A stretch of DNA of 64,000 nucleotides from Clostridia bacterium (GTDB lineage: Bacteria; Bacillota; Clostridia; Christensenellales; Aristaeellaceae). A model generated the notes under the pieces. The model saw nothing but the letters and a program-made list of their open reading frames with translations, ran no database searches and was not told where the DNA came from. This document shows, piece by piece, positions 50,310 through 59,295 of the stretch (within the stretch, counting starts at the first letter, position 1; each line of letters starts with the position of its first letter). The translations under genes were made by a program, and so were the position numbers. The stretch covers positions 1 through 64,000 of the forward strand of contig JAFWES010000015.1 of the NCBI GenBank assembly GCA_017512805.1, in the 5' to 3' direction.

Positions 50310-51148
50310 TGGATATGATATACGGCATCCTGGACACCCTGCTTCCGCTGGAAGCCTTCCGATTCTCCTTCATGAAGAACGCCTTCCTGGCGGTGCTTCT
50401 GCTGACGCCCCTGCTGGGGCTGTTGGGGACCATGGCCGTCAATCACCAGATGGCCTTTTTCTCCGATGCCCTGGGGCACTCCGCCATCACCGGGATCGGC
50501 CTGGGCATGCTGCTGGGCCTTCGGAATGACCTGGCGGCGCTGCTGATCTTCGGAACGGTCTGGGCCATCCTGATCTGCGTTATCAAACAGAGCGGCTCCG
50601 CCTCCGCGGATACCATTATCTCCGTTTTTTCCTCCACCTCCATCGCCGCCGGCCTGCTGATTCTGGCCAGAGGCGGAAAGTTTGCCCGGTATTCCTCCCT
50701 GCTGATCGGGGATATTCTGGCGGTCACTCCGGACGACCTGCTGGCCCTGGCCGTGGCGCTCCCTCTGGGGGTTCTGCTGTGGGCGGCGATGTACAATCAG
50801 CTGCTGCTGACCTCCGTTTCTCCTTCCCTCGCCCGTTCCCGGGGCATACACATCCGGGTAGTGGAATGCGCGTTCGTGGTTCTGGTCGCCTTCGCCGTCA
50901 TGCTGGCCATCCGCTGGGTCGGGGTTCTGCTCATCAACGCCCTGCTCATTCTGCCCGCCGCCGCCGGACGGAACCTCGCTTCCAACAGCCGGCAGCACGC
51001 CGTCTTCACGGTCCTCATTGCCCTCCTCAGCGGAATTCTGGGGCTCTTTGCCGCCTATTACGGCGACACCAGCGCCGGCGCCTCCATCGTTCTGATCGCG
51101 GCCCTGTTCTACGCGCTGTCCCTGCTGGCCAGAAGATTCCGGAACTGA
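50309..51148 (+). CDS. metal ABC transporter permease (ZnuB/MntC type)
   Basis: 279 residues with about eight membrane helices of the ABC-3 family (LLLTPLLGLLGTMAVNHQM, FFSDALGHSAITGIGLGM, ALLILPAAAGRNLASNSRQH). No binding protein is encoded in this window, so a ZnuA/MntA protein must come from elsewhere. Zinc or manganese is the likely cargo. Followed by a strong terminator. Confidence 0.88.
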   Translation: MDMIYGILDTLLPLEAFRFSFMKNAFLAVLLLTPLLGLLGTMAVNHQMAFFSDALGHSAITGIGLGMLLGLRNDLAALLIFGTVWAILICVIKQSGSASADTIISVFSSTSIAAGLLILARGGKFARYSSLLIGDILAVTPDDLLALAVALPLGVLLWAAMYNQLLLTSVSPSLARSRGIHIRVVECAFVVLVAFAVMLAIRWVGVLLINALLILPAAAGRNLASNSRQHAVFTVLIALLSGILGLFAAYYGDTSAGASIVLIAALFYALSLLARRFRN

Positions 51149-51189
51149 AAAAGAACCGCCTGCCCTCTCCGGCACAGGCGGTTCTTTTT
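51148..51189. terminator. bidirectional terminator
   Basis: AAAAA-GAACCGCCTG, 12-base loop, CAGGCGGTTC-TTTTT. The paired A and T runs let it serve both the metal ABC operon and the PRPP synthase gene. Confidence 0.85.
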
Positions 51190-51255
51190 CACTGCCGATG
51201 TCACTGTTCAGCCCGGAACCGTTCCGGGATCTCCGCTTTTCCTGTCAGCCGTTGT

Positions 51256-52470
51256 TTACACCAGTCTGATTCCCGCTTCCTGCTGTTCCCGCTCATACCG
51301 CTTCAGCAGGCCGTGAATCCGGTCATAGGGATTCAGCAGCCGGCTCAGGCTTCGGTCATGGTTCAGCGTGGCAATGATATAGGAAACGTACTTGCTCATA
51401 TCCGCCTCCAGGAACCATTCCCGCTGCGCCACTTCCTCCCGGCGGTAGGTCAGGTTCGTGGAGATGACCCGGTCAATAATCCCATCCTGATACGCCCGAT
51501 CATAGGCCTCCAGGCCATTGGTAAACAGCGCGAAGGTCGCCGCCGCGAAAATCCGGTTCGCCTTGCGCTTTTTCAGTTCCCGGGCCAGATCGATGATGCT
51601 GTCTCCGCTGGAAATGATGTCGTCGGCCACGAAAATATCCTTCCCCTCCACCTTGTTCCCCATGTATTCATGGGCCACGATGGGGTTCCTGCCGTTCTCG
51701 ATCCTTGTATAGTCCCGACGCTTGTAGAACATTCCCATGTCCAGCCCCAGCACGGACGCATAGAAAATGTTCCGGTCGATGGCCCCTTCGTCGGGGGATA
51801 CGATCATCAGGTGATCCTTGTCGATCCGCAGCGTCTTGTCATTCTTCAGCAGGGCCTTGAAAATCTGATAGCTGGGCATGATGCTCTCAAACCCGCCGCT
51901 GGGAATCGCGTTTTGCACCCGGGGATCGTGGGCGTCAAAGGTAATGATGTTGCTGACGCCCATCCGCTCCAGGTCCTGCAGCATCATGGCGCAGTCCAGG
52001 CTCTCCCGGGAGGAACGCCGGTGCTGCCGCCCCTCATACAGCATGGGCATAATCACGGTGATGCGCTTGGCCTTGCCATTGGTCGCCGCGATAATCCGCC
52101 GCAGGTTGGCATAGTGCTCGTCCGGGCCCAGGGGCACGTCCACCCCGTACAGATTATAGGTGACGTTGTATGCCCCGGGATCGCAAAGAATATAAAGGTC
52201 CATGCCGCGGATGCTTTCCTTGATCATGCCTTTTCCTTCGCCGTTCCCGAAGCGGGGACAGATCACTTTGACCAGGAAGTCCTCCCGCTCCATGCCGGGC
52301 GTGGTGCGCATATCACCAAGGGATTCCTCGGTATGGTCCCGCCATTTTTTCAGCCAGCTGTTCACTTTTTCGCCCATATTCTCCGTGCCGGGCAAGGCAA
52401 TCAGCCCCAGAGGGCCCACCGGGTAGGTCAGAAAGGATTCGTTGTTCCAGGTGCTTACAAAATCCGTCAT
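51256..52470 (-). CDS. prs: ribose-phosphate pyrophosphokinase, long form
   Basis: 404 residues (standard Prs is about 315). ATG 52470 with GGGAGG 5 bases before. The PRPP-binding loop is VADDIISSGDSIIDLA (about 272-287); NAIPSGGFESI, VSPDEGAIDRN and TFDAHD match PRPP synthase segments. Extra residues before VTYNLYGVDVPLG and near the C-terminus make it a divergent class. It makes PRPP for nucleotide, His and Trp synthesis. Confidence 0.85.
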   Translation of the reverse strand: MTDFVSTWNNESFLTYPVGPLGLIALPGTENMGEKVNSWLKKWRDHTEESLGDMRTTPGMEREDFLVKVICPRFGNGEGKGMIKESIRGMDLYILCDPGAYNVTYNLYGVDVPLGPDEHYANLRRIIAATNGKAKRITVIMPMLYEGRQHRRSSRESLDCAMMLQDLERMGVSNIITFDAHDPRVQNAIPSGGFESIMPSYQIFKALLKNDKTLRIDKDHLMIVSPDEGAIDRNIFYASVLGLDMGMFYKRRDYTRIENGRNPIVAHEYMGNKVEGKDIFVADDIISSGDSIIDLARELKKRKANRIFAAATFALFTNGLEAYDRAYQDGIIDRVISTNLTYRREEVAQREWFLEADMSKYVSYIIATLNHDRSLSRLLNPYDRIHGLLKRYEREQQEAGIRLV

Positions 52471-52512
52471 GGTGTCCTCCCATTCGGTCCGGCGCTCCGG
52501 GTTCACGCCCCC

Positions 52513-52541
52513 ATTATAGTCGAAAACGCAAACCTTGAAAA
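52513..52541 (-). promoter_or_regulatory. promoter of the PRPP synthase gene
   Basis: TTTTCA (52536-52541), 17 bases, TATAAT (52513-52518), about 45 bases before the ATG. Confidence 0.6.
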
Positions 52542-52686
52542 CCCCCTATTTATGAAGATTTCCGGAAACTTTTTGGCCTTCCCGGAAAAAACGGTCTCAT
52601 TTGATCCGCTTTTTTGCAGGCCGCCAAAAAAGCGTTTCATTTTCCGTTCACCTTCTCCCCCGGGGACCGCATCAAAAAAAGAAAAA

Positions 52687-52729
52687 CGTAACTGTTCAGT
52701 CCAGAAAGCGCAGCGGCTGAATAGTAACG
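52687..52729. repeat. REP-like palindrome, single copy
   Basis: CGTAACTGTTCAGTCC...GGCTGAATAGTAACG folds with a short loop carrying AGAAAGCGCA. The same sequence family recurs at 54289-54372. It lies in the 343-base gap between prs and htrA, where nothing else but promoters was seen. Confidence 0.65.
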
Positions 52730-52813
52730 AAAAAACGTTCACATTCCGTTCATACTCCGGTAAAAAAACCGGCCTATACTGACCTCGAAATCCGGAAAGG
52801 AGGATTTTGAAAG

Positions 52814-54142
52814 ATGTTAAAGAAGATTTGGAACAGAAAAAACACCCTGGGATATATCGCACTGGCGCTGGCCTGCCTGATGGTGGGCGGCCTTCTGGGA
52901 ACGGCGGCGCAGCCCGCTCAGGCTGCGGACTCCGTCATGACCGCGTCCACCTCCTCCCCCTTTACCGAAGCCATTGCCAAGGTCAAGGACAGTGTAGTGG
53001 GCGTCAATAACTACCAGCTGGTCCGGAACAATTACGGCTACGGCAACGGTTACGGCAACAGCTTCGGCTTCCCCTGGAGCGATTTCTTCGGCTACGGATA
53101 CGGTTCCCCCTACGGCAACGGCAACCAGGACTCCGACCGGGAAGTGAAATACGGCAGCGGCTCCGGCGTGGTGGTCGCGAACGAGTACGTCATGACCAAC
53201 TATCATGTGGTGGATGGCGCCAGCAGCCTGGAAGTCTCCGTGGAGCGGGAAGGCAAGAGCGATCCCGATCTGTTCAAGGCCACCGTGGCCGCCTGTGACC
53301 AGGATCTGGACGTGGCAGTGCTCTACGTCCCCGGTCTGGATCTGGCGCCCGTCGCCCTGGGTGATTCGGACAGCCTGCAGGTGGGCGAGCTGGTGTTTAA
53401 CATCGGCAACCCCATTGGTTTCAACAAGACCGTGACCGCCGGCATCATCTCCGGCCTGAACCGGGAAATCAACACCGATACCCATACGGACCGCTACGGC
53501 CGCACCACCAATGTCGTCAATACCATGATCCAGACCGACGCGGCGATCAACAGCGGCAACAGCGGCGGCGGCATGTTCAACCTCAACGGCGAGCTGGTGG
53601 GCATCCCCACCCTGAAGTATACCGGCAGCCGGTATTCCTCCAGCGCCACCGTGGAGTCCATCGGGATGTGCATCCCGGTGAATGACGCCAAGGCGGTCAT
53701 CGAGAAGGGCCTGAACGCGGATACCTCCGCCGGCGTGTCCTCCTCCCAGGACAGCAGCGCCCAGAACAGCGCTTCCGGTACCGTACGCAACGATCTGCAG
53801 GGGCGTCCCCGGATGGGCGTCATCGTGACCACCCTCAGCGGCGCCGCCGTTCAGAACGGCATCCTGCCCCGGGGCGTGTATGTCACCGAAGTGGAAAGCG
53901 GCAGCCCCGCGGAACAGGCCGGTCTCCAGCCCTATGATATCATCGTGGAAGCCAACGGAACCGTCCTGACCACCACCACCGACCTGACGAGCATCATCGG
54001 CAGCCTGAAGGAAGGCGACCAGGTCGCCCTGAAGGTCTACCGCACCGGCGTGGATCTGTACAACACCACCGACATCCCCACGGATGGGGAATATGTGGAT
54101 CTGACCCTGACCCTGGCCATCGTGGACGCCATCGCTCAGTAA
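52814..54142 (+). CDS. S1C serine protease, HtrA/DegP type with one PDZ domain
   Basis: 442 residues. An N-terminal membrane anchor (YIALALACLMVGGLLG) is followed by a trypsin-like domain with His in MTNYHVVDG (about 137), Asp in DLDVAVL (about 172) and Ser in NSGNSGGGMF (about 248), then a PDZ domain (MGVIVTTLSG to IIGSLKEGD, about 330-410). Between the anchor and the first strand lies a Gly/Tyr/Asn/Phe-rich insert (about 74-105) of GYG and YGNG repeats. It degrades or refolds misfolded exported proteins. AAGGAGG precedes the start. Confidence 0.92.
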   Translation: MLKKIWNRKNTLGYIALALACLMVGGLLGTAAQPAQAADSVMTASTSSPFTEAIAKVKDSVVGVNNYQLVRNNYGYGNGYGNSFGFPWSDFFGYGYGSPYGNGNQDSDREVKYGSGSGVVVANEYVMTNYHVVDGASSLEVSVEREGKSDPDLFKATVAACDQDLDVAVLYVPGLDLAPVALGDSDSLQVGELVFNIGNPIGFNKTVTAGIISGLNREINTDTHTDRYGRTTNVVNTMIQTDAAINSGNSGGGMFNLNGELVGIPTLKYTGSRYSSSATVESIGMCIPVNDAKAVIEKGLNADTSAGVSSSQDSSAQNSASGTVRNDLQGRPRMGVIVTTLSGAAVQNGILPRGVYVTEVESGSPAEQAGLQPYDIIVEANGTVLTTTTDLTSIIGSLKEGDQVALKVYRTGVDLYNTTDIPTDGEYVDLTLTLAIVDAIAQ

Positions 54143-54210
54143 GGCGATGCTCCCCTAATCCCGGTTCCCTGACCGCCGGTGCTTCACCCGCCGGGCAGGG
54201 GAGCCGCGAA

Positions 54211-54246
54211 AAAGCCCCCCGGGCGCTTGTGCGCCCGGGGGGCTTT
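54211..54246 (+). terminator. terminator after htrA
   Basis: A perfect 16-base stem, AAAGCCCCCCGGGCGC / GCGCCCGGGGGGCTTT, with loop TTGT and a T-rich end (CTGTTT). Confidence 0.85.
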
Positions 54247-54288
54247 CTGTTTGACTGCAGGGCTGTACCCGGAACAATTTCCTCACAA

Positions 54289-54372
54289 GTAACGATTCAG
54301 TCGCTGCGCTTTCTGAGGGATTCCCCTCCGGGAACCACCTCAGTCGCTGCGCTTGCAGGACTGAACGGTTAC
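54289..54372. repeat. REP-like palindrome, double form (REPIN-like)
   Basis: Outer arms GTAACGATTCAGTC and GACTGAACGGTTAC enclose two direct copies of CAGTCGCTGCGCTT. The arms match the palindrome at 52687-52729. With that copy it brackets htrA. Confidence 0.7.
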
Positions 54373-54374
54373 CC

Positions 54375-54845
54375 TCACAGAATCTTTTCCATCACGATCT
54401 TTCTGACGGAAAAACCGTTATGCCGGTAGAAGTTCAGCGCCGCATCGTTTCCTTCCCACACGTTCAGGGTCATATCGTAACAGCGGATCTCCCGGGCAAA
54501 AGCGGTGGCGAATTCCACCAGCTTCCGTCCGATCTGCTTCCCCCGCTGCTTTTCGTCCACGCAAAGATCGTCGATGAAAAGGGTCCTGCTTTCCCGCTGG
54601 TTGTTCCCCCGGGCGGTCTCTTCCACCGCGCAGAGGCAGTACCCCACGACCTCGCCGTCTTCTTCCGCCACGAAAGCCGGACGGTTCCGATCCGCCAGCA
54701 TCTCCTTCAGATCCGGCTCCATGTACTTTCTTGTCCCGGAAATGAACAGATCCGGCCGGAGCACCGCGTGGATCTCCAGTATCTGGCTTAACATGTTCAA
54801 AATGGCCGGAATGTCCTTTTCCTTTGCCTGTCTGATATTCAGCAT
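54375..54845 (-). CDS. GNAT-family N-acetyltransferase (156 aa)
   Basis: From ATG 54845: IRQAKEKDIPAILNMLSQI, the helix and strand layout of GNATs, then the acetyl-CoA loop VDEKQRGKQIGRKLVEFA (about 98-115), WEGNDAALNFYRHNGF and a short end. Substrate unknown. A longer frame to 54971 runs through a linker without a ribosome site. Confidence 0.8.
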   Translation of the reverse strand: MLNIRQAKEKDIPAILNMLSQILEIHAVLRPDLFISGTRKYMEPDLKEMLADRNRPAFVAEEDGEVVGYCLCAVEETARGNNQRESRTLFIDDLCVDEKQRGKQIGRKLVEFATAFAREIRCYDMTLNVWEGNDAALNFYRHNGFSVRKIVMEKIL

Positions 54846-54973
54846 TCCTGTTGTCTCTCTTTCTTTCGCCTGTTCCGTCTGCCCTGACCCGCCGTCAGGG
54901 AACCTCCCCGCCGCGCGGAAGGCGCGGGCAAGAAAAAACCGTCTCCCCAGGGAGAGCACGGTTTTTGTCATAT

Positions 54974-55183
54974 TCAGTTTGCGGCCGCGTTCCGGATCCG
55001 GGCATTGATGGCTTCCACCACGGGGGTGGAATCAAACCCGTGCACCGCGCAGGCCTCCTCCAGGCTCTCCATCTGAGAAGCCGGGCAGCCCAGGCAATGC
55101 ATACCGATAGACATCAAAACCTCGATGGCTTCCGGATGATTCCGCACGATTTCGCCAATCAGCGTCTTCTCGTTGACTTCCAT
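54974..55183 (-). CDS. DUF1858-domain protein (69 aa)
   Basis: Single DUF1858 domain: GEIVRNHPEAIEVLMSIGMHCLGCPASQMESLEEA (split), with the CxxC pair (CLGC) in the conserved place, ending GFDSTPVVEAINA. In anaerobes these small proteins often sit near hybrid-cluster or iron-sulfur enzymes; the Cys pair may bind a cluster or serve redox. GGAGATCTGATTCA-type ribosome site upstream. Confidence 0.88.
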   Translation of the reverse strand: MEVNEKTLIGEIVRNHPEAIEVLMSIGMHCLGCPASQMESLEEACAVHGFDSTPVVEAINARIRNAAAN

Positions 55184-55284
55184 TGAATCAGATCTCCTTT
55201 CCAGCGCGGGAGGGATGACCGCTCCCGGGATTTACGGGCGGTAGTATAGCACAGCCGCGGCCGGTTTGCAACCATTCCTTACCC

Positions 55285-56454
55285 TTATCGCTCCAGCCCT
55301 TTGTAGACCAGATCCCTGACTCTGGGATGAATGATGCTGTACCCCTCAAAGAAATTCCGGATATGCTGCACATAGAAAATGCCGATATGATTGAAGGGAT
55401 CCACCACCGCGTATCCTCCCGCGGCGCCGTCCCATCCGAACTCGCCCACCGGCGACCATCCGGGCAAAGCCTCCGTCTTCACCCGGACCCCCAGTCCGTA
55501 TCCGTACTCCTGGAACCTGCCCACCCGGAAATCCTTCAGGGCCTGTCCGGTGGTGACGGAATGGGTAAACATCATGACCATTTCTTCCTTCAGAATCCGG
55601 TTCCCGGTCCGGCCCACGCCGCCGTTGGCCAGGGCTTCCACCACCGCCGCGTAGCTTTCCGCCGTCCCCGACAAAGCGGCTCCGCCGCTTTCGTAGTTGG
55701 GGGTCAGCATGTAGTTGTTATTGGTGACGATCCTCTTCATTTCCTTCGTGTCCGGCTGGAACTCGTACATCGCGCTCATCCGGCTCCACTGCTCCTCCGT
55801 CGGATGGCAGGTCAGATCCGATATCCCCAGGGGCTCAAAGATATGCCGCCGCAGGTATTCGCTGTACCTTTCCCCGGAGATCACCTCTATCACCGCTCCG
55901 ATCACATCGTGCCCCAGGGAGTACTGATACCGCGTCCCCGGCTCGTAGAGCAGGGGCATTTTCGCCATGGCCGCCACCACTTCCCGGGTGGTGGCTTCCG
56001 GCTTGCGCGCCAGCAGCTCCTCGATCGCTTCGCTGTGCAGGTCATAGGTCAGTCCCGCCATCATGGCCATGCAGTCCATGATCCGCACCCGGTTCTTCGC
56101 GTAGTGGCTGGGCTCCGACCGTTTCGGGCTGAAAAACATCCCCTTGCTCTGCCAGTCCGCGTTCATGACCGTCATATGCTCCCATTCCGGCAAAAACCGG
56201 CTTACGGGATCGTACAGGCTGGCCTTTCCCGCCTCGATCAGCTGCATCATCGCCGTCATTGTCACCAGCTTCGTGCAGGAAAACAGCACGTAATAATCCC
56301 TGTCGCTGACCGGCCGGCCCGTCTCCGGATCCGCCATTCCCACCATCCGCCGGAACACGGTCTCATGCCCCCGGGTGACGATCATATCCAGCGCCGGGAT
56401 CCCATATTCCTCGTTGAGGGTATCCAGATAATTCTCCAGCAGATGAAAATTCAT
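55285..56454 (-). CDS. serine hydrolase, beta-lactamase/EstB type
   Basis: 389 residues. The SxxK motif is FSCTKLVT (about 58-65), the second element YQYSLGHDV (Tyr about 150) and the C-terminal GWDGAAGG. No signal peptide. Class C-like esterases of this sort usually act as carboxylesterases or D-aminopeptidases; drug resistance is not implied. I chose ATG 56454, where GGAG lies 9 bases upstream; ATG 56490 overlaps the upstream gene. It follows a MacB-type ABC gene. Confidence 0.85.
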   Translation of the reverse strand: MNFHLLENYLDTLNEEYGIPALDMIVTRGHETVFRRMVGMADPETGRPVSDRDYYVLFSCTKLVTMTAMMQLIEAGKASLYDPVSRFLPEWEHMTVMNADWQSKGMFFSPKRSEPSHYAKNRVRIMDCMAMMAGLTYDLHSEAIEELLARKPEATTREVVAAMAKMPLLYEPGTRYQYSLGHDVIGAVIEVISGERYSEYLRRHIFEPLGISDLTCHPTEEQWSRMSAMYEFQPDTKEMKRIVTNNNYMLTPNYESGGAALSGTAESYAAVVEALANGGVGRTGNRILKEEMVMMFTHSVTTGQALKDFRVGRFQEYGYGLGVRVKTEALPGWSPVGEFGWDGAAGGYAVVDPFNHIGIFYVQHIRNFFEGYSIIHPRVRDLVYKGLER

Positions 56455-56486
56455 TCTCCGCTTCTCCTTTCCCTTGATACAGTCCG

Positions 56487-59276
56487 TCATTCGCTTCTCA
56501 GCGCTTCCACCGGATCCTGCTTCGCCGCTTTCCGGGCCGGAATAAACCCGCCGGTCAGGGTCAGCAGCACGCAGAGCAGGATCAGGATCCCGCCCGCCCC
56601 CGGGGGCAGGAATGCCCGGATTCCTTCCTCCTTCGCCAGCGTCCGGATGACGGCATTGATGGGAATCTGCAGAAGCAGCGTCATCCCGATGCCGAAAAGC
56701 CCTGACAAGGTTCCGATAATGAATGTTTCCGCCGTGAAGACCGAGATCACGTTCCGCCGGGAGGCCCCCATGGCCCGCAGGATTCCGATTTCCTTTCGCC
56801 TCTCCAGGACGGAGATGTAGGTGATGATCCCGATCATGATGGAGGAGACCACCAGCGACACCGCCACGAACGCGACCAGCACCCAGGTGATGACATCGAT
56901 AATCGTTGTCACCGAGGACATCAGCGTCCCCACGTAATCCGTATAAGCGATGGCCTTTTCCGGATATCCTTCTTCCTTCAGCGCCGCGTTATAGGCGTCC
57001 AGCAGGCGGATCACCTGGTTTTTGCTTTCGAAGTCCCTGGGATAGAAGGTCACCGTCACGGGATCCGCCGGATCCGCGTACCCAAATTTGGTCAAATTCC
57101 CGGAAAGGGTGGCGCTGACCGCTGCCGCCCGTCCGGCCAGCAGGCTTTGAAGCCGCTGCTCGTCCAGCTCCAGCCCGATGGCGGCGGAGAGGGCTTCCTC
57201 GTCCACCTGAATCAGGTCCAGCAGCAGCGGAATGCCTGCCTCCATCATCCCCTTCAGGGTCCGGGATTCCCCTGTCCGCCGCAGTTCCCGGATAATCTGT
57301 ACCATCCGCTTCATGGTCATCCGGGTCTCGTCGGTCTCCAGCGTCTCCAGATCCTCCCAGCGGACGGAAACCGCGTCCGCCAGTTTTTCCGGCTGAACGG
57401 TGATCATATCTTTCAGGAAGCTCATGGAATCCGTCGGCATCTCGCCGAAGGCCAGCCCCGTCAGGATGTCCTTTTCCGGCTCGGCCAACTGCGCCAAGAC
57501 CGCGGGACTGTCCGCCGCTTCCCGCATAAGCCTGGGCAGCAGGCTGCCCGGATACTGAATTCCCATGCCCAGAATTCCGAAGGCGCTTCCCTCCCGGGGC
57601 TGAACCACGCCGGTGATCCGCATCTCCTGACCCCGGGTCCGCAGCAGCTCCAGCATCCGGTCCTCCTGTCCGCCGCAGTCCGTCCAGATGTCCAGCTTCT
57701 CATCGTAGCTGAAGCGCTCCCAGGCGGGCAGCAGCGTAAAGCGGATGCCCAGAAACTCCTCCGGGGCGTAGCTCCGGCTTTCGGTCAGGGATTTGTCCAC
57801 CGCCGTCCCGGCCACCACGCCTTCGATCATCCGGTCCAGCTTTTCCCGGTCCCGCAGGCCCATGGTATACAGCAGCACATCGGGAATCTTCCCGCTGCCG
57901 GTCAGCACGACCACGCAGTCCGTATCCCGCTGCGGCCAGTTCCCCGCCAGAAGATCGTAGCTGTCCTCATACAGGGTGCTGTCCTCCGGCAGAGCGAAAA
58001 ACAGCTCGTTGGCGCTGTAGCTGCTCATGATCCCGGACAGCCCCTCGTCCAGCGAAACGCCCAGCGTGGACAGCGTCTGATCCGGGTTGACCTGCCGGTA
58101 GCTGTCCCCCGTGACCTGGTAGATCTGGGGCGTAATCCCATAGGAGCAGGTGATCCCCCGGGTGTATTCCTCCATCCCGCTGTATCCGCTGTCCAGCCAC
58201 CGTTTCAGCGCCGCCAGGTCATTGGTGGCGGTGGAAGCCATGAAGCCTCCCATCATCTGCTGTTCCTGAATCAGGCCGTTTCCTTCCCCCGAAGCCGCCT
58301 CCTGCCGCATCTGCGCGAAGGCGGCCATGGTCTCCTCCATGGAAAAGGTGCTCCGCATGATCTTCAGGGGATACTGGCTCAGGCTTTCCTCCTCCATCCT
58401 GCGGATATACGCGTTGGCTCCGTTGGAAAGGCTCAGGATCAGGGCGATCCCCAGGATGCCGATGGACGCCGCAACGGAAACCAGGATGGTCCGCGCCTTT
58501 TTGGACCAGAGATTGGCCATCGAAAGGCTCAGCGACGTCCGCCAGGACATGCTGGGCTTCCGAAGCCGCGTCCGGGATTCCGCCGGCGCGTCCCCGCCCT
58601 CGAAGGGATCGGAATCCCTGGTGATCTGACCGTCCTTCAGCTTGAGGATCCGGGTCGCGTACTTTTTGGCCAGTTTCGGGTTATGGGTCACCATGATGAC
58701 CAGGTGATCCGCCGCCACTTCCTTCAGCAGCTCCATCACCTGCTTCCCGGTATCCGTGTCCAAGGCCCCGGTGGGCTCGTCCGCCAGCAGAATCGCCGGC
58801 CGGTTCACCAGCGCCCGGGCGATGGCCACCCGCTGCATCTGCCCGCCGGAAAGCTGATCCGGCTTCTTCCGGGCCTGCTCCTCCAGGCCGACGCGCCGCA
58901 GGGCCTCCATCGCCCGTTCTCTTCGCTCCGCCTTGCCGACCCCGTTGAGGGTCAATGCCAGCTCCACATTGGCCAGAATCGTCTGATGGGGGATTAAATG
59001 ATAGCTCTGAAAGATGAACCCCACCGTATGATTCCGGTAGGTATCCCAGTCCCGATCCGAATATTCTTTCGTGGAAACGCCACAGATCAGCAAATCTCCG
59101 CTGTCATACCGGTCCAGCCCGCCCAGCATGTTCAGCAGGGTGGTCTTTCCGGAACCGGAAGGGCCCAGGATGGCCACGAACTCGTTGGCCCGGAAAGAGG
59201 TGGACACCCCGTCCAGCGCTTTCTGTACCAGATTTCCCGTCCGGTATTCCTTTCGCAGATTCTGAATGGTCAGCAT
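56487..59276 (-). CDS. MacB-like ABC protein, ATPase fused to FtsX-type permease
   Basis: 929 residues. ATPase about 1-230: GPSGSGKTTLLN (39-50), LSGGQMQRVAIA, LLADEPTGALD. One helix near 265-285 (TILVSVAASIGILGIALIL), a large outer domain (about 290-780), three C-terminal helices (VAVSLVVSSIMIGIITYI; TLSGLFGIGMTLLLQI). The type exports peptides or transduces mechanical signals; substrate unknown. No membrane-fusion or outer-membrane partner, as expected in a one-membrane cell. Confidence 0.9.
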   Translation of the reverse strand: MLTIQNLRKEYRTGNLVQKALDGVSTSFRANEFVAILGPSGSGKTTLLNMLGGLDRYDSGDLLICGVSTKEYSDRDWDTYRNHTVGFIFQSYHLIPHQTILANVELALTLNGVGKAERRERAMEALRRVGLEEQARKKPDQLSGGQMQRVAIARALVNRPAILLADEPTGALDTDTGKQVMELLKEVAADHLVIMVTHNPKLAKKYATRILKLKDGQITRDSDPFEGGDAPAESRTRLRKPSMSWRTSLSLSMANLWSKKARTILVSVAASIGILGIALILSLSNGANAYIRRMEEESLSQYPLKIMRSTFSMEETMAAFAQMRQEAASGEGNGLIQEQQMMGGFMASTATNDLAALKRWLDSGYSGMEEYTRGITCSYGITPQIYQVTGDSYRQVNPDQTLSTLGVSLDEGLSGIMSSYSANELFFALPEDSTLYEDSYDLLAGNWPQRDTDCVVVLTGSGKIPDVLLYTMGLRDREKLDRMIEGVVAGTAVDKSLTESRSYAPEEFLGIRFTLLPAWERFSYDEKLDIWTDCGGQEDRMLELLRTRGQEMRITGVVQPREGSAFGILGMGIQYPGSLLPRLMREAADSPAVLAQLAEPEKDILTGLAFGEMPTDSMSFLKDMITVQPEKLADAVSVRWEDLETLETDETRMTMKRMVQIIRELRRTGESRTLKGMMEAGIPLLLDLIQVDEEALSAAIGLELDEQRLQSLLAGRAAAVSATLSGNLTKFGYADPADPVTVTFYPRDFESKNQVIRLLDAYNAALKEEGYPEKAIAYTDYVGTLMSSVTTIIDVITWVLVAFVAVSLVVSSIMIGIITYISVLERRKEIGILRAMGASRRNVISVFTAETFIIGTLSGLFGIGMTLLLQIPINAVIRTLAKEEGIRAFLPPGAGGILILLCVLLTLTGGFIPARKAAKQDPVEALRSE

Positions 59277-59295
59277 GGCCTCTCCTTGTTCAAAC

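Noticed and set aside
57147..58997. 616-codon plus-strand frame
   Set aside because: Antisense to the MacB-like gene; no recognisable fold or ribosome site.
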